Shown: piece after piece, positions 34,174 through 52,224 of the stretch
How the letters are laid out: the number at the start of each line of letters is the position of its first letter
Numbering within the stretch: the stretch's first letter is position 1
From: Marasmius tenuissimus
Lineage: Eukaryota > Basidiomycota > Agaricomycetes > Agaricales > Marasmiaceae
DNA: 64,000 nucleotides
Reading direction: 5' to 3'
NCBI GenBank assembly: GCA_029532415.1
Contig: JAQOTA010000047.1
Span: 806,001-870,000, forward strand
Program-made: the position numbers and the translations under genes
The notes under the pieces: model-generated
What the model was told of the DNA's origin: nothing
The model's input: the letters and a program-made list of their open reading frames with translations, nothing else
The model's database searches: none

Positions 34174-36044
34174 TCATACTAGAAGGAGCGATACGACAGT
34201 CAATGTCCTGTGTACCAATGGGAATGCATCAGTATCAATTGTCGGACCTTGAGAGGACGAATGAATTGAACTCACGCAGAGGAGAAGAACATAAGAACAT
34301 CTGTATTATTTCCAGGAAGGTCAATACTCTTCGTTCATCAACGCGACATAAATTAAGCAAGACTCACATTGAACTAAAATGAACGCCTGTGCAATGGGAT
34401 AGGTCGAAAACGACGAGTCAGTTCGAGTCGCGAAAACCAAGGACATGAGAAAGACGACACTGACCGTCAATGTATCCATTTCCCCATCAGGTGAATATAT
34501 CGACGTGATGATGAACTGGTTTACCGTGGGAGGAGCTCCAGCAAGGAAGATCGCTACGAATTTTTCTGCCCTGGCATCAGGTGGGATGAAGCCTGTCTTT
34601 GCCATCCCTTGGACGATGAAAATCCCGAGTAAGGGGACAATGAGCTGTTTAACGGCCGACGCAGCGACCATAGCAGGTATAGGTAGTCGTGACAGAGGAC
34701 GGGGGATCTCGAAACGGGCGAAAGAGGCACCGAGAAGGATGAGGTATAACGGTACGTTCATGGCACCCTAGTACGTATATAATCAGCAATGCAACTCAAA
34801 GGAATCCCAGGAAAAGATGCGTACCACGACTGTAGCAGTCTTACATTTAGAAACAAATGAGTCAGCGTTGAAAGTAAATTTTTGATGCAGAGAATCAGTC
34901 ACCTCGTATATGACGCTCAGAGGAGCTCGGCCATCCGGTGCCCTCCAGTCGGGACCCCCACCTTCCATGACGAAAAGCGCCTTGAGCTCGGGTACAAGAG
35001 CACAAGGTAAAGAGATCATGATCGCAATGACATTGGGATTGAGGATCTCAGCGGCAGATTTCCGAACGCGGGTGTACCACGGTCGCGGTTGGAGTACGAC
35101 CGGGAACGAAGGAGGACGAGGCGTTGCTTTGGTTGAGTCGGGAGCTCCCGAACAAGACTGACGATCCTCGGAGTCACAGCTAGAGTCGGAGAGCGTACGA
35201 GGGAGCCCTGGAACGATGACTTCGATCGTGGAGCCACTCTCGATCCCGTTGCATCTGTCCATCGTTCGAGCCCAACGTCGGAATATGTGCTTGGAGAGGA
35301 AAGTTCCAATTGGTTTCTCGTCCCAACGATAGCGTTGTTCTGCATGAATACCCTGTGGTACATCATCCGCGTAATCTAGAGCGATGCTGTTGGCAAAACC
35401 TCCGCAGAACAAGGCAAGCATGGAAGCGACGTTAAAGATAGAAACGTAGGAAGTGGCCACTAAAGTTAAGCGTGAGTAGAGACTCTAGGGGGCGCTTAGC
35501 ATCCGCACTCACAGGCTGGATCCGTTTTAGGATCGAAGGGTGGTTGTTGTGCGACCGTTAAAATCGTAGCCAAAGCTAGGGGAGAGTCGTGAGTTTCGGA
35601 CGAAAAAGAAGCTCATATCAACTCACACAGGTTCCCCCAGTTCGATATGGTTGTCTGGAGGCATTAGTGGCGTCAGTAATCGGACTGTCTAACAACATTT
35701 CGATGATTACTAACCAGCACGATGATCCCTTGCCAGAAGTTCCTCGGTACGTAGAACCACTCACGGATGAGCGCACCGCCAACAAAGCCCGCGAGCATGT
35801 AGACCACAGAGATCAGGACGAGATGTGCAATAGTCGAGACATTCTCGTTGTTAAACGCTACAACCATGCTCGAGAAGATGAGACATGGGTTGGCAACGTT
35901 CAACGCAATCTCGGATGCTCCCCGTGAAGCTGCGGGAGGAAACAGACCTCGTCGTGCAAGCAGATACCCCAGACCAATGATCATATAGGTCTTGATCAAG
36001 GGTATGATACCGCTGAAGATGAGGAAGCCTACTTCGCGGGACAT
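34174..36044 (-). CDS. auxin efflux carrier (AEC/PIN-like) family transporter
   Basis: The chosen start, MSREVGFLIFSGIIPLIKTY at 36044, matches fungal AEC N termini; in-frame ATGs at 36074 and 36197 are possible. Membrane segments include MIIGLGYLLARRGLF, SEIALNVANPCLIFSSMVVA, LVLISVVYMLAGFVGGALI, FWQGIIVL and ATILTVAQQPPF after a small exon NWGNL, then SIFNVASMLALFCGGFANSI. A cytosolic loop of about 110 residues follows, then NPNVIAIMISLPCALVPELK, GAMNVPLYLILLGASFARFE, LIVPLLGIFIVQGMAKTGFI and APPTVNQFIITSIYSPDG. Three small 3' exons give AFILVQYVLMFFSSATLTVV and the stop at 34174. That matches the family C terminus and extends well past the nearest stop at 34321. About ten helices; membrane transporter of unknown substrate, probably ER or plasma membrane. 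Confidence 0.83.
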
Positions 36045-37004
36045 ATTTGAGGGTGGCTGGATGAAGTACATTGGTAGTTGCTGGCTTATAAACATGAGGG
36101 CGAGAGGCAAGGCGAAGGTCTCTTTCAGGTGTCCAACACCCAAACAGCTAATCGGGAGGTACCGTAGCTCCGCTTGACAAGTCATGCATATCACCAAGGA
36201 AGCCTTTTCCGGCTTCCCGAAGGTGTTAGCGCGACGCGAAGGTTCTGGTGGGTCCGATTAAAGGGCTCCCAGGACTCCGCTGCGAATGCTGATCCATCCC
36301 CATAGGCAGATCCGCGAAGAGCACCCTCATTGCCCGGCCCTGTAGCAGGGGGTGCCAAGGAGGGTCGCAATCTCTGACCGGTTGTTCGTGCTCTTGGTAT
36401 CGGAGGTAAGATTCTGCGAAAGGAGTCAGAGTGAGTCTAACGGCAGGTGTTCTATGTAGCAAACCAGAATCCGGTAATTACACCTCCAGTGCTCCAACGA
36501 ATGTCCTTGAGGTCCGTCGTCGACGACGACGCGTGTCTTCGCGAAGGCTTGGCTAGCATTCGAGGTTCCACACCAAGCATCTTAGGTTTTGAGCTGGCTT
36601 GAGTGCGGATATAGAACTGTGAAGTTCGTTGCAGTGAATGAGCCCATTTTGTACAATTAGTAGTCCCGAGGGCTTGAAAGCAAAACGACACACAAAGAGG
36701 TTTCCATGAGGAAAAATTAACTGTCAATGGTATCAGCCTTAAAACATCTGATAGATCTCGAATCTAGTACTCACATTTGAGGCGACGTACAAACGTTCGT
36801 AGTCTAAGCGAGAGATATGGGAATCAACACTCGATACGGAAGGCGCTTCCCACGGACGCCTGAGCTCCGATTTGCCAACCTCAGTCAACTTGCAAGACGG
36901 AACGTCTGGTATGGAGGGTTACCTAGATCATATATCAAGAACATACACATAAGTACATTAAAAGTCAATCCTCTAGTCCCACAAACGATGACGACGAATA
37001 TAAG
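36045..37004. other. intergenic region, transporter promoter and VPS27 3' end
   Basis: Nearly 1 kb with only short minus-strand frames (36226-36462, 36452-36727) that lack motifs; they could be 5' UTR exons of the transporter gene. Nothing else is recognised. Confidence 0.4.
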
Positions 37005-39490
37005 TTACAGGTCAATCAACAATGCCTCCTTCCTCTCCTCCGTCTGAGCTACTCCAGTAGGTAAACCCGTCGTCGGACCGTACATCGAGAACGCCTGAGG
37101 TGCGGACGTAGGTGCCGTGGGGAATTGAGTAAGAGACGTGACGGAGGGAGCGGGCGGCGAGGAAGGAAGATACTGGGGTTGTTGATACTGCGGTTGCGTC
37201 GGCTGCGGTTGTTGATATTGGGGTTGAGATTGGATGGGCGCAGACGATGGCTGGGAATAAGACTGGTGGGCCTGAGACGGGGGTGGACTAGAGTATTGTT
37301 GAGCCGGGGACTGCGGTGCCTGGGGCTGAGGGACCTGGTATTGTTGCTGTTGCGGCGGATGAGAGATCGTGTGGCTGCGAGCAAGACCGGGGGATGTAGA
37401 TGGTAAGGGTGCGTGCTGAGGAGAGTAAGAGATGGTATTTTGCCTGGACAGGCTCGGGGAATGTGGGATTGTGGGCTGTGGGGTCTGTGATGTATAAGGC
37501 TGGGAAACGATGGGTGCTGATTGAGGCTGTGGGACGGGGGACATGGGTTGATGATATGGAGTTGGCTGAGGTTGCGGTTCAGCGTTGTATTGAGCGTACT
37601 GGGGCTGGGAAACGGGGGGAGCACCATGCTGAACGTGATGAGTTTGCTGTGCATTGTTGTACCAAGGCTGAGATTGAGGTGTTGGTGTTTTAACGTCGCG
37701 TGGGGGTTCCTGATATCCATTGGGCGTCCACTGCGACTGATGTCCATTAACTTGAGGTGCGTATCCAGTATGGTTTGGGTGCTGATATGGTGCTGTAGAG
37801 CTCTGAGGAGATCTCCAGCGTGGATGAACAACTTGTTGCGAAAGCAATTGGTCGTACAACTTCACGGCCTGTGATAGCTTGTCGTGCATGTCGGATAGAA
37901 CCTCTATATCCAGATTAAACGTTCTGTTTCTAGTGGAAGAGATGTTTACTGTAACGCACCCTCTTTCCTTCCCGTATCGTCCAAATTCAATGCCAATTTT
38001 GGTCGTAAGCTGTTAGCCTTATCGTGAAGGTCATTGAGCGCAGGATAACGAGAAATGTCGCGTCCGCCTTGCGCGTGAACCTGCTCCACAGTCTGACTGA
38101 AGGTTAAGATAGTGTCCTGTTCGAGGGGTTCCAAGTCGTAATTCGGTATCTTCGGTAACGTTGGATGGGGAGGGAGAACACCCGGAGGATAAGATTGAGA
38201 ATAACTAGCGCCAGAATAAGAAAATGGGGGCTCTTCGGAGCGGGGAGTCTCCACTGCCATCGGAGCACTGGGTTTTGGAGCGTTAGCTTCCTGCAAGCTG
38301 GCTTCGATGGCCGCTCTTAGATCGGGATCATCTTCCTCTTCTCTCGAAGGTCGCGGTCGACTTGCTCGATCCACCAAAGGAGGCTCCGAGTAGCCAGTCG
38401 GTTGCGATGGAGTGTAACCAGGCCGCCCGTGACCTCCTGCAGCACCGACTTCTTGCAACGACAGTTGAATAGCGCGTTGTAACTCAGCATCCGCAAATTC
38501 TTGCGCTGAGCGGTGCCGTGAGCTGTGCATACTGGATGAGTGCCGGTGCTTCTTGTCACTTGTACAAGTTAGATGAGCGGACTTGTGATTCATGGCTGAA
38601 AGACTCACGGCCTTTCAGGACGCTTGTGCAACTTGTTGTAACATCCATCGCAAACACGAACTTCTTGCGTGATTCCGAAATGAGGAAGAGGGAGAGCTTT
38701 CGATGAACACTGTTGATCAAACACTTGTCCACAATTCCTACAATGGTGTTTCCGATTCGTGAATGTGAACGCGGTGCGACAACGTAAACAAACATCCGAG
38801 TCGATCCATTCAGGCGCAGTTGAGGTATCGACCATCATAGAGCTCGCAGCAGTAAAGTCCTTTGGTGGGAACTTGAACCCTGGGAAGTGAATTAATACAA
38901 CTGAGTCGACGATGAAGAAACATGTTGCTCGTACCTTCGGACTGTAGCGTTTTATACACGGTCCCAACGTAACTCAACGACGGTTTCCCCTCAAAGGCCA
39001 CACTCCAATTTTGTATGTGCCTCAAGATGCTATTGTTGACTTCACGACTCCCATTGGGGATCTTGAGGATCGAGACGAGGTTGTCGATGAACTCGCGCGA
39101 TCCGATCTCGGCCAAGAAGTGATCACCGCCATTCTTGACACAAATGTCCGTAAGCTGTTTGGAGATTCGTGAGTTAACCTAGCTCGCCAGCTGATACTGC
39201 TAGACACGTACACTGAGCGCCAATAACTGCACGTTTGGGTTCTTATGATTGAGACGACGCTTCAAAGCACGCATTGCGTCTTTAGCAGGGGCAGACTTAG
39301 ACCTAATTTGGTCACATATTTCGAGGTTGAGAGCAATATCCTCGGTTCCTGCTGGGAGTAACTCGGATGTGGCTTTGTCTGCGAAGTTGGAGGTGGGTTA
39401 AGTGTTGTGAATTCTGCCTCGAAATGTACACGCACCTATAGCATCATCAAGCTGCGAGGTACCCCAAAGCCAGCTACTGAGAGCAGACAT
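37005..39490 (-). CDS. VPS27: Vps27, ESCRT-0 subunit (VHS-FYVE-UIM)
   Basis: The start [18 protein letters not shown] at 39490 is followed by a VHS domain ([63 protein letters not shown]). A FYVE zinc finger follows: [27 protein letters not shown] and [11 protein letters not shown], i.e. the WxxD, R+HHCR and RVC motifs that bind phosphatidylinositol 3-phosphate. Two ubiquitin-interacting motifs follow ([14 protein letters not shown] and [14 protein letters not shown]), then a GAT-like coiled coil and a Gln/Pro/Tyr-rich tail ending EALLIDL, a clathrin-box-like motif. Six to seven exons; intron junctions such as KRPERP|DKKHRHS check in phase. Role: recruits ubiquitinated cargo to endosomes for the multivesicular body pathway. 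Divergent from RPB1, starts about 500 bp apart. Confidence 0.93.
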
Positions 39491-39988
39491 TCTGCTGAGG
39501 ATAAAGAAGAGCGTAAACGCGATACGTGGTTTGCCAGTCAAGGAGAGGGTGACGCTGCGTAAGAGAATCTGTCACCAGTGACTTGTGACAACAGCAGCAG
39601 AACGTGATCTGGATGTGAGTTGTTTGGCCGGAGCCGCAAACCGAGTCGGCACTGGTTCTTGTTGAACCCCCATCGTCGTTGTCGTCGCCGTCGAGCTCAT
39701 CGTCTACTACGTTCTCGACACCGCTCTGTTCAGTATCGAGACCTTATTCTTCACTTCTCGACAACTTTTCTCTCATATTCTCGGACTTTCGACCCACCTT
39801 ACCTCATTTCTCCTCTAATTCAGCTTTCTTCCTTTCATTGGCCGCAACCTCTCGAAAGCTGCTCATTTCCCTCAAAAAAGTCGACGGCATACATTATACC
39901 ACGCGAAGAAACGATTTCTCGACGTTTTTAGACCCTCTCGACCCATTTTCGACGACCTGCTACCCTTTTCTTCGACAATCTCTGCAAC
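39491..39988. promoter_or_regulatory. bidirectional promoter, VPS27 (-) and RPB1 (+)
   Basis: About 500 bp between divergent starts. The right half is very pyrimidine-rich on the plus strand (TTCTTC, TCGAC and CTCTAATTC runs from 39700 to 39985), typical of strong fungal housekeeping promoters and 5' leaders. No separate gene is seen: the overlapping plus-strand frames here run into RPB1 in the wrong phase. Confidence 0.6.
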
Positions 39989-46621
<6,633 letters not shown>

Positions 46622-46979
46622 GTGGGATGAATTTAGGGGGCTTCTTGCACAATCATGTTCGCGCGCACATACATCCATATCTATCTAGCTACATATTACT
46701 CCCTGTCTCTGTGCTTTACCTTTACCACCATGTAGAATATTGCAAAAGGCGTGCCTATTATTGTTGAACGTTGAACGTCTCCGTGTGCCGTAAACTGCCG
46801 GTATTACACACGCTTGACAGAGCGTCGTGTCCAAGCTGTGTCACTGAACCACCACGACCACGGTCCACAGTCACTCTCTGTTCGACTGAGAACTCGAGCA
46901 CTCAGACCACACATATTCTGTGAGGTATACTGTCCACATCATCTTGTGGAAAGAGGCGCAGAAATACACACGTGTAATC
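46622..46979. other. RPB1 3' region
   Basis: 3' UTR and terminator region of RPB1. Short frames only; nothing recognised until the Derlin 5' block begins near 46980. Confidence 0.5.
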
Positions 46980-47070
46980 AACGCGACACGTCATTCCATC
47001 GAAACTTCTGGAGGCTCTACGACTGCGGCAAACCAAAGGCCCACATCGACAAGACCCAAATTGAAACATC

Positions 47071-48117
47071 ATGTCGGAAGGAATACTCGCAGAACTTCGA
47101 AAAATACCTCCAGTAACGCGTTTCATTTGCGGTTCACATATCGGAATTACCGGGCTCGTCCTCTTGAATCTTGTGGCCCCGTACAGGGTGCTTTATGTTG
47201 CGCGATTGGTGTACGGAAGTTTCGAGGTGAGAAGGGCTTTCTCGTCAGTCTTAATGACCTGCCTGACATTTACGGACAGATATGGAGATTGTATACTAGT
47301 TTCTTCGTGGGAAGTGCGTCTGCATCGACATGAACATATTGCTTTGAAGATTGACGATGCACATTTAGGTGGTGGGATAAACTTCATTTTTGAGGTCGCG
47401 ATGTTATAGTACGTGGCTTCTTGCGACCCAGAATCGTAAGGAACTCATCAGGGCTCTCGTTCTACAGTCGAACAATGGACGGGCTCGAGACAGGCCCGTA
47501 TGCTCGGAAATCTGCTGATTTGGCGTGGCAACTTTTCGTTTCCTGTGCAGCGATTGTTGTGAGCCGTAACTCTTGATGAGCCCATGGAAACCTTACTTAT
47601 TTTGAGCTCACAGGCGACCTCCTACCCAGTCAACTCGTACCTCTTCTTCCGCCCGCTCCTCCTTTGCATCAGCTACCTATCTTCCTCTCTCGCTCCACCG
47701 GGCAGTCAGACCAATTTCTTTGGCCTCGTGACCCTCCCTATTAAATACATGCCCTACATGATGCTCGGATTTGACCTGCTCATGGGCGGTCCCCAAGCGG
47801 CGGCGCAGTCCCTACCCGGTGCACTCGTTGGCCATCTGTGGTGGTGGGGTGTATGGGGAGACCAAGCTGGCCGCCCTGGCCCCTTTGCAAACTACGGTCG
47901 AGCACCTCGATGGTTGGCAAACTGGCTGGGAGACACGAGAGGTCCGGGAGGACAACCTGTTGCAGATGTTGGAGGAGGCGTTCACGTTGTGGCCCCAAGA
48001 ACGAGGATTAATCCGAGCGCTGGCTCTGGCGCCAGTGGAACTTCAACTAGCGGTGGTGGTGGTGGTGGTGGTGGCGGATACAAGTGGGGGTCTGGGCAGA
48101 GGCTGGGAAACTCTTAA
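47071..48117 (+). CDS. Derlin (Der1-like ERAD membrane protein), copy 1
   Basis: Five exons (47071-47226, 47280-47313, 47369-47408, 47468-47558, 47614-48117) give 825 nt and 274 residues. Derlin hallmarks: RKIPPVTRF, the WR motif in EIWRLYTSFFVG, GGINFIFEVAMLYRTMDGLE, an AWQLFVSCAAIV helix, FFGLVTLP with YMPYMML, and the GxxxG-type SLPGALVGHLWWWGVW. Derlins are rhomboid pseudoproteases of the ER membrane that help retrotranslocate misfolded proteins to Cdc48 and the proteasome. The tail after GD is Gly/Ser-rich with nine consecutive Gly from a GGT repeat, absent in copies 2 and 3, and ends YKWGSGQRLGNS. Intact. Confidence 0.88.
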
Positions 48118-48786
48118 ATCGGTCGGTCGGTACTCGTGTACGAATGTTCTTGTCTATCTATGGGTCACAAATCATCTTACTATTGGCTGCCTTGACTGTC
48201 GCAGATAGCTATAAGTAAACCTGGCTAGAACCGCCGTTCTGATGTTGCATAAACTTTCGACTACATATCACTTCTTCTCACCTCACTTAGCCATCCTTGC
48301 CACGATCCATGAGGGAGTGATTATCAAACCTGTGTCCTGTTGGACAGATCGATGGATACACTGCATGGTCTCGTTACACACTTAGCCAGCCACCATCTCA
48401 GGAACGAGCTCGCCATCACCACGCACTGTGGTAGAATACAAGGGAACGATAGCCCTTCCTGTTTGCTTGCTTTCCCAGTACGTCAAATTCGTCGGTCTCG
48501 CATTCAGGTGACGCTGATTGTGTCAGCTTCGGGAACCTCTAGATTTCAGGAAAAACCGACGTGGGTCGCAAAAATGACCATCCATTGTTGTATCTCATAC
48601 ATCGTACGGTAAGCTGGATCAGTTGGATATGATTTATTGGTGTTCATCAGTGCCTATACGCTGCCGCTAGAACGAAACCAAGATGAGGGCGCGTGTAGCA
48701 ACGATCATTCCATCGAAACTTCTGGAGAGGCTCTGCGACCGCGGCATACTAAAGGCCCACATCGACGAGACCTGACTTGAATCATC
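48118..48786. other. spacer between Derlin copies 1 and 2
   Basis: 3' UTR of copy 1 and promoter/5' UTR of copy 2, homologous in blocks to the next spacer. No gene. Confidence 0.6.
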
Positions 48787-49846
48787 ATGCCGGACGGAAT
48801 ACTCGCAGAGCTTCGAAAATTACCCCCTGTAACGCGTTTCCTTTGTGGTTCACATATCGGAATCACGTTGCTCGTCCTCTTGAAGATTGTGTCCGAGTAC
48901 AGGGTGGTGTACATTGCACGATTGGTGTACAGAAGTTTCGAGGTGAGGAGGGCATTCTTGGTCTCGTTAATCCTAACGACTTGGCTGACACTTATGGACA
49001 GATATGGAGATTGTATACCAGTTTTTTCTTGGGAAGTACGTCTACATCGACACGAACACGTTGCTTCAAAGATTAACTATGCGCCCCTAGGTTTCGGGTT
49101 AAATTTCATCTTTGAAGTCGCGCTACTATAGTACGTGGTCATTTGTCGCCCTTGATTGTAAGAAACTCATCAAGGTTTTGGTTTTGCAGTCGAACCATGG
49201 ACGAGCTTGAGACAGGCCCGTATGCTCGGAAAGCTGGCGACCTGGTGTGGCAACTTTTCGTTTCCTGCGCAGCAATCGTTGTGAGTCGTAGCTCTTGTTG
49301 AGTCTGTTAAGAACCTTACTTATTTTGGGCTCACAGGCAACGTCCTACCCAGTCAGATCGTACCTCTTCTTATCCCCGTTCCTCCTTTGCATCGTCTACC
49401 TGTCTTCCTCTCTCGCTCCACCGGGCGCCAAGACCAACTTCTTTGGCCTTGTAACCCTCCCTGTCATATACCTGCCCTATCTAATGCTCGGGCTCGACTT
49501 ACTCATAGGCGGTCCCAAAGCCGCAGCACAGTCCCTACCCGGTGCGCTCGTTGGTCACCTGTGGTGGTGGGGTGTATGGGGCAATCAAGTTGGCCGCCCT
49601 GGTCCCTATGCTAACTACGGTGAAGCACCTCGATGGTTGGCAAAGTGGCTGGGTGACGACAAAAGAGTTCTAAGAGAACAACCCGTTGCCGATGTGAGAG
49701 GGGGCGTTTACGTTACAGCTCCGAGAACGACAATTTATCCGAATGCTGCCTCTGGCGCCAGTAAATCTTCAACTGAGTCGAGTGGTGGTGATGGCGGTAG
49801 CGCCGGATACAAGTGGGGATCTGGGCAGAGGTTGGGAAGGCCTTAG
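48787..49846 (+). CDS. Derlin (Der1-like ERAD membrane protein), copy 2
   Basis: Same five-exon structure as copy 1: MPDGILAELRKLPPVTRFLC, EIWRLYTSFFLG, FGLNFIFEVALLYRTMDELE, VWQLFVSCAAIV, ATSYPVRSYLFLSPFLLCIV, NFFGLVTLPVIYLPYLMLGL, SLPGALVGHLWWWGVWGNQ, GEAPRWLAKWLGDD, tail YKWGSGQRLGRP. All splice sites and the WR and GxxxG motifs are kept, so it should make a functional protein. It differs from copy 1 in the loop after TM1 (VSEYRVVYIARLVYRSFE) and in the tail (ESSGGDGGSAG instead of poly-Gly). Confidence 0.88.
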
Positions 49847-50502
49847 ATCGGGCGGTCGGTCTCGTGTACGAGTTCTCTTGTCTATCTATGGGTCACGAAT
49901 CATCTTACTATTGGTTACCTTTCGGAATGTCGCAGATAGTTATAAGTAAACCTAGCCGGAGCACCGATCTGATGTTGCATAGACCTTGAGCGATCACTTC
50001 TTCTCACCTCCCTCAGACATCCTTGTCGTAGCCTATGAGAGAATAATTATGAACCCTGTGTATTGTAGATAGATAGATGATAGATGCACGGCATGGTTTC
50101 GTTACATGCTTAGCCAGCCACGCCGTGTATTCACAGCTAGCCGCCATCCCAGGAACGAGCTCGCGATCAGCGCTTCAGCACCTGCCACGCGCTGTGGTTG
50201 TAGATCATTACAAGGGAATGCTAGCTCTACCCGGTTCCTGGCTTTCCCAACGAGTCGAAGTAGCTGGCCTCGCATTTAGGTGGCGAGTGTCAGCTTTAGG
50301 AACCTCTCTGAGATAGAACGGACGCGGGTCGCAGAAAATGGCAATGCGTCGGTATGATTTCTTGATGTTCGTTGCCGCTGGAACAAACCAATCTGCGGAC
50401 GGGCGTGGCAACAATCATTCCATCGAAGCTTCTGGAGGGAAGCTCTGCGATCGTGGCATACTAAAGGCCCAACATGGACAGGACCTGACTGGAATCATCA
50501 TC
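49847..50502. other. spacer between Derlin copies 2 and 3
   Basis: Promoter and 3' sequence shared with the preceding spacer, including a GATAGATAGATGATAGATG microsatellite-like stretch near 50068. No gene. Confidence 0.6.
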
Positions 50503-51553
50503 ATGCCAGACGGAATACTCGCAGCACTTCGAAAAATACCCCCATTAACGCGTTTCCTTTGTGGTTCATATGTCGGAATTACGGGACTCGTCCTCTCGAA
50601 TATTGTGGCACGGGACAGGGTGCTGTATGTTGCACGGTTGGTGTACCAAAGTTTCGAGGTGAGGAGAGCTTTCTTATCAGTTCTAACCACTTCGCTGACA
50701 CTTATCGACAGATATGGAGATTGTATACTAGTTTTTTCTTGGGAAGTGCGTCTGTATTTCACATGTTGCCAGTTGGAAGATTAACTGTGTGTCCCCAGGT
50801 TTCGGGTTAAGTGTCATATTTGAAGTCGCGTTTCTATAGTACGTGGCCATTTGTCGCCCACGATTGCAAGAAACTCATCAAGGCTCTGGTTTTGCAGTCG
50901 AACTATGGACGGGCTTGAGACAGGCCCGTATGCTCGGAGATCCGGCGACCTGGCGTGGCAGCTTTTTGTTTCCTGTGCAGCGATTGTTGTGAGTCGTAAC
51001 TCTGGATGAGTCTTTCGAAACCTCACTTATTTTGAGCTCACAGGCAACCTCCTACCCAGTCAATTCGTTCCGCTTCTTATCCCCGTTCCTCCTTTGCATC
51101 GTCTACCTGTCTTCCTCTCTCGCTCCGCCGGGTACCAAGACTAACTTCTTCGGCCTTGTAACCCTCCCTGTCATATACCTGCCCTATCTAATGCTCGTGC
51201 TCGACTTCCTCGTGGGCGGTCCCAGAGCCATGGCGCAGTCCCTACCCGGTGCGCTCGTTGGTCACCTGTGGTGGTTGTGTATATGGGGCGACCAAGTTGG
51301 CCGCCCTGGCCCCTATGCAAACTATGGTAAAGCACCTAGATGGTTAGCAAACTGGCTGGGAGACACGAGAGATCCGGAAGAACAGCCCAGTGGAGTAAAT
51401 ATGGGAGTAGGTGTTCAGGTTGTGGCCCCGAGAACGACGATTTATCCGAACGCTGGTTCTGGCGCCAGTGAATCCTCAACTGGGTCGAGTGGCGATGGTG
51501 GGAGTAACGCCGGATATAAGTGGGGATCTGGGCAGAGGTTGGGAAATTCTTAA
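50503..51553 (+). CDS. Derlin (Der1-like ERAD membrane protein), copy 3
   Basis: Five exons as in copies 1 and 2: MPDGILAALRKIPPLTRFLC, EIWRLYTSFFLG, FGLSVIFEVAFLYRTMDGLE, AWQLFVSCAAIV, ATSYPVNSFRFLSPFLLCIV, NFFGLVTLPVIYLPYLMLVL, SLPGALVGHLWWLCIWGDQ, GKAPRWLANWLGDT, tail YKWGSGQRLGNS. The conserved WWWGVW is changed to WWLCIW and the linker before the tail has an insertion (SGVNMGVGVQVV). An intact open frame across all junctions suggests it is still under selection. Confidence 0.87.
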
Positions 51554-52224
51554 ATCGGTCGGTACTCGTGTGTGACTGTTCTTGTATTATTGGTTGCCCA
51601 GAGTCCTACACTGACAGATAGTTATAAGCAAATCTGACTAGAGCCGCGTGCTGATGTTGCATCTTCAACCCTCACTTCTTCTCATCTCACTTAGCCGTTC
51701 TTCCTGCGGTCCACGAGAGAATGGTTGTCAAGCCTGCGTCCTATCGATAATTGTTGCCTCCGAGTCAAAACTTGTGGCGTCCCGTGACACGCTCAGGCCT
51801 CAACATAGTGGTCCTGAGTGGCGACAGAACAAAACTAGACCGGGTCCTGGAGCACACGGTTCACACTTGCATGTGTATTGTGTTTGAACACATTGGGGTA
51901 TGAATTGTGCCAGTAGTGCCTCGTTTCAGTCTGACGATGAAGACTCGACTGTGTTGAGGTCACGGTCTTGTTGCGCGTGTAGCAGAGCATAGAGACTCTT
52001 TCTATCGCGTTCACGATAACGGACGTTGCTCTCCACCTGTGTATTGTCAATACGATAGATATCCCACGTCGATATAAGCTCTCACCCTGAATTCGTCAAC
52101 CACTGCTTTCAACTTCGCGTGATAATCCCTCACAGTTTCGAAGTCCTTTCTCCGGGTCCACAGATGCCGGTGTGCAGGTGCCATCGCCCTTTGCTCCGCG
52201 AAGCCACAAATCTCTTCTGAAATC
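51554..52224. other. 3' region of the Derlin array
   Basis: Residual spacer similarity (GATAGTTATAAGCAAATCTG) for about 150 bp, then unrelated sequence. Short frames only. Confidence 0.45.

Larger units (their letters stand above)
46980..51553 (+). repeat. tandem array of three Derlin gene units
   Basis: Three direct units, each with a 5' block (ATTCCATCGAARCTTCTGGA about 70-95 bp before the ATG), a five-exon gene and a 3' spacer with shared words (GATAGYTATAAGYAAA, GATGTTGCAT). Start codons are at 47071, 48787 and 50503, i.e. a period of exactly 1,716 bp twice. The spacers also share CTTCTTCTCACCTC and AACGAGCTCGC words. Confidence 0.85.

Noticed and set aside
37049..37831. 260-codon frame overlapping the VPS27 tail
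   Set aside because: It is the shifted shadow of the Gln/Pro-rich low-complexity tail; composition (Ser/His/Pro/Arg) follows from the repeat, and the VPS27 frame has the real domains and the terminal motif.
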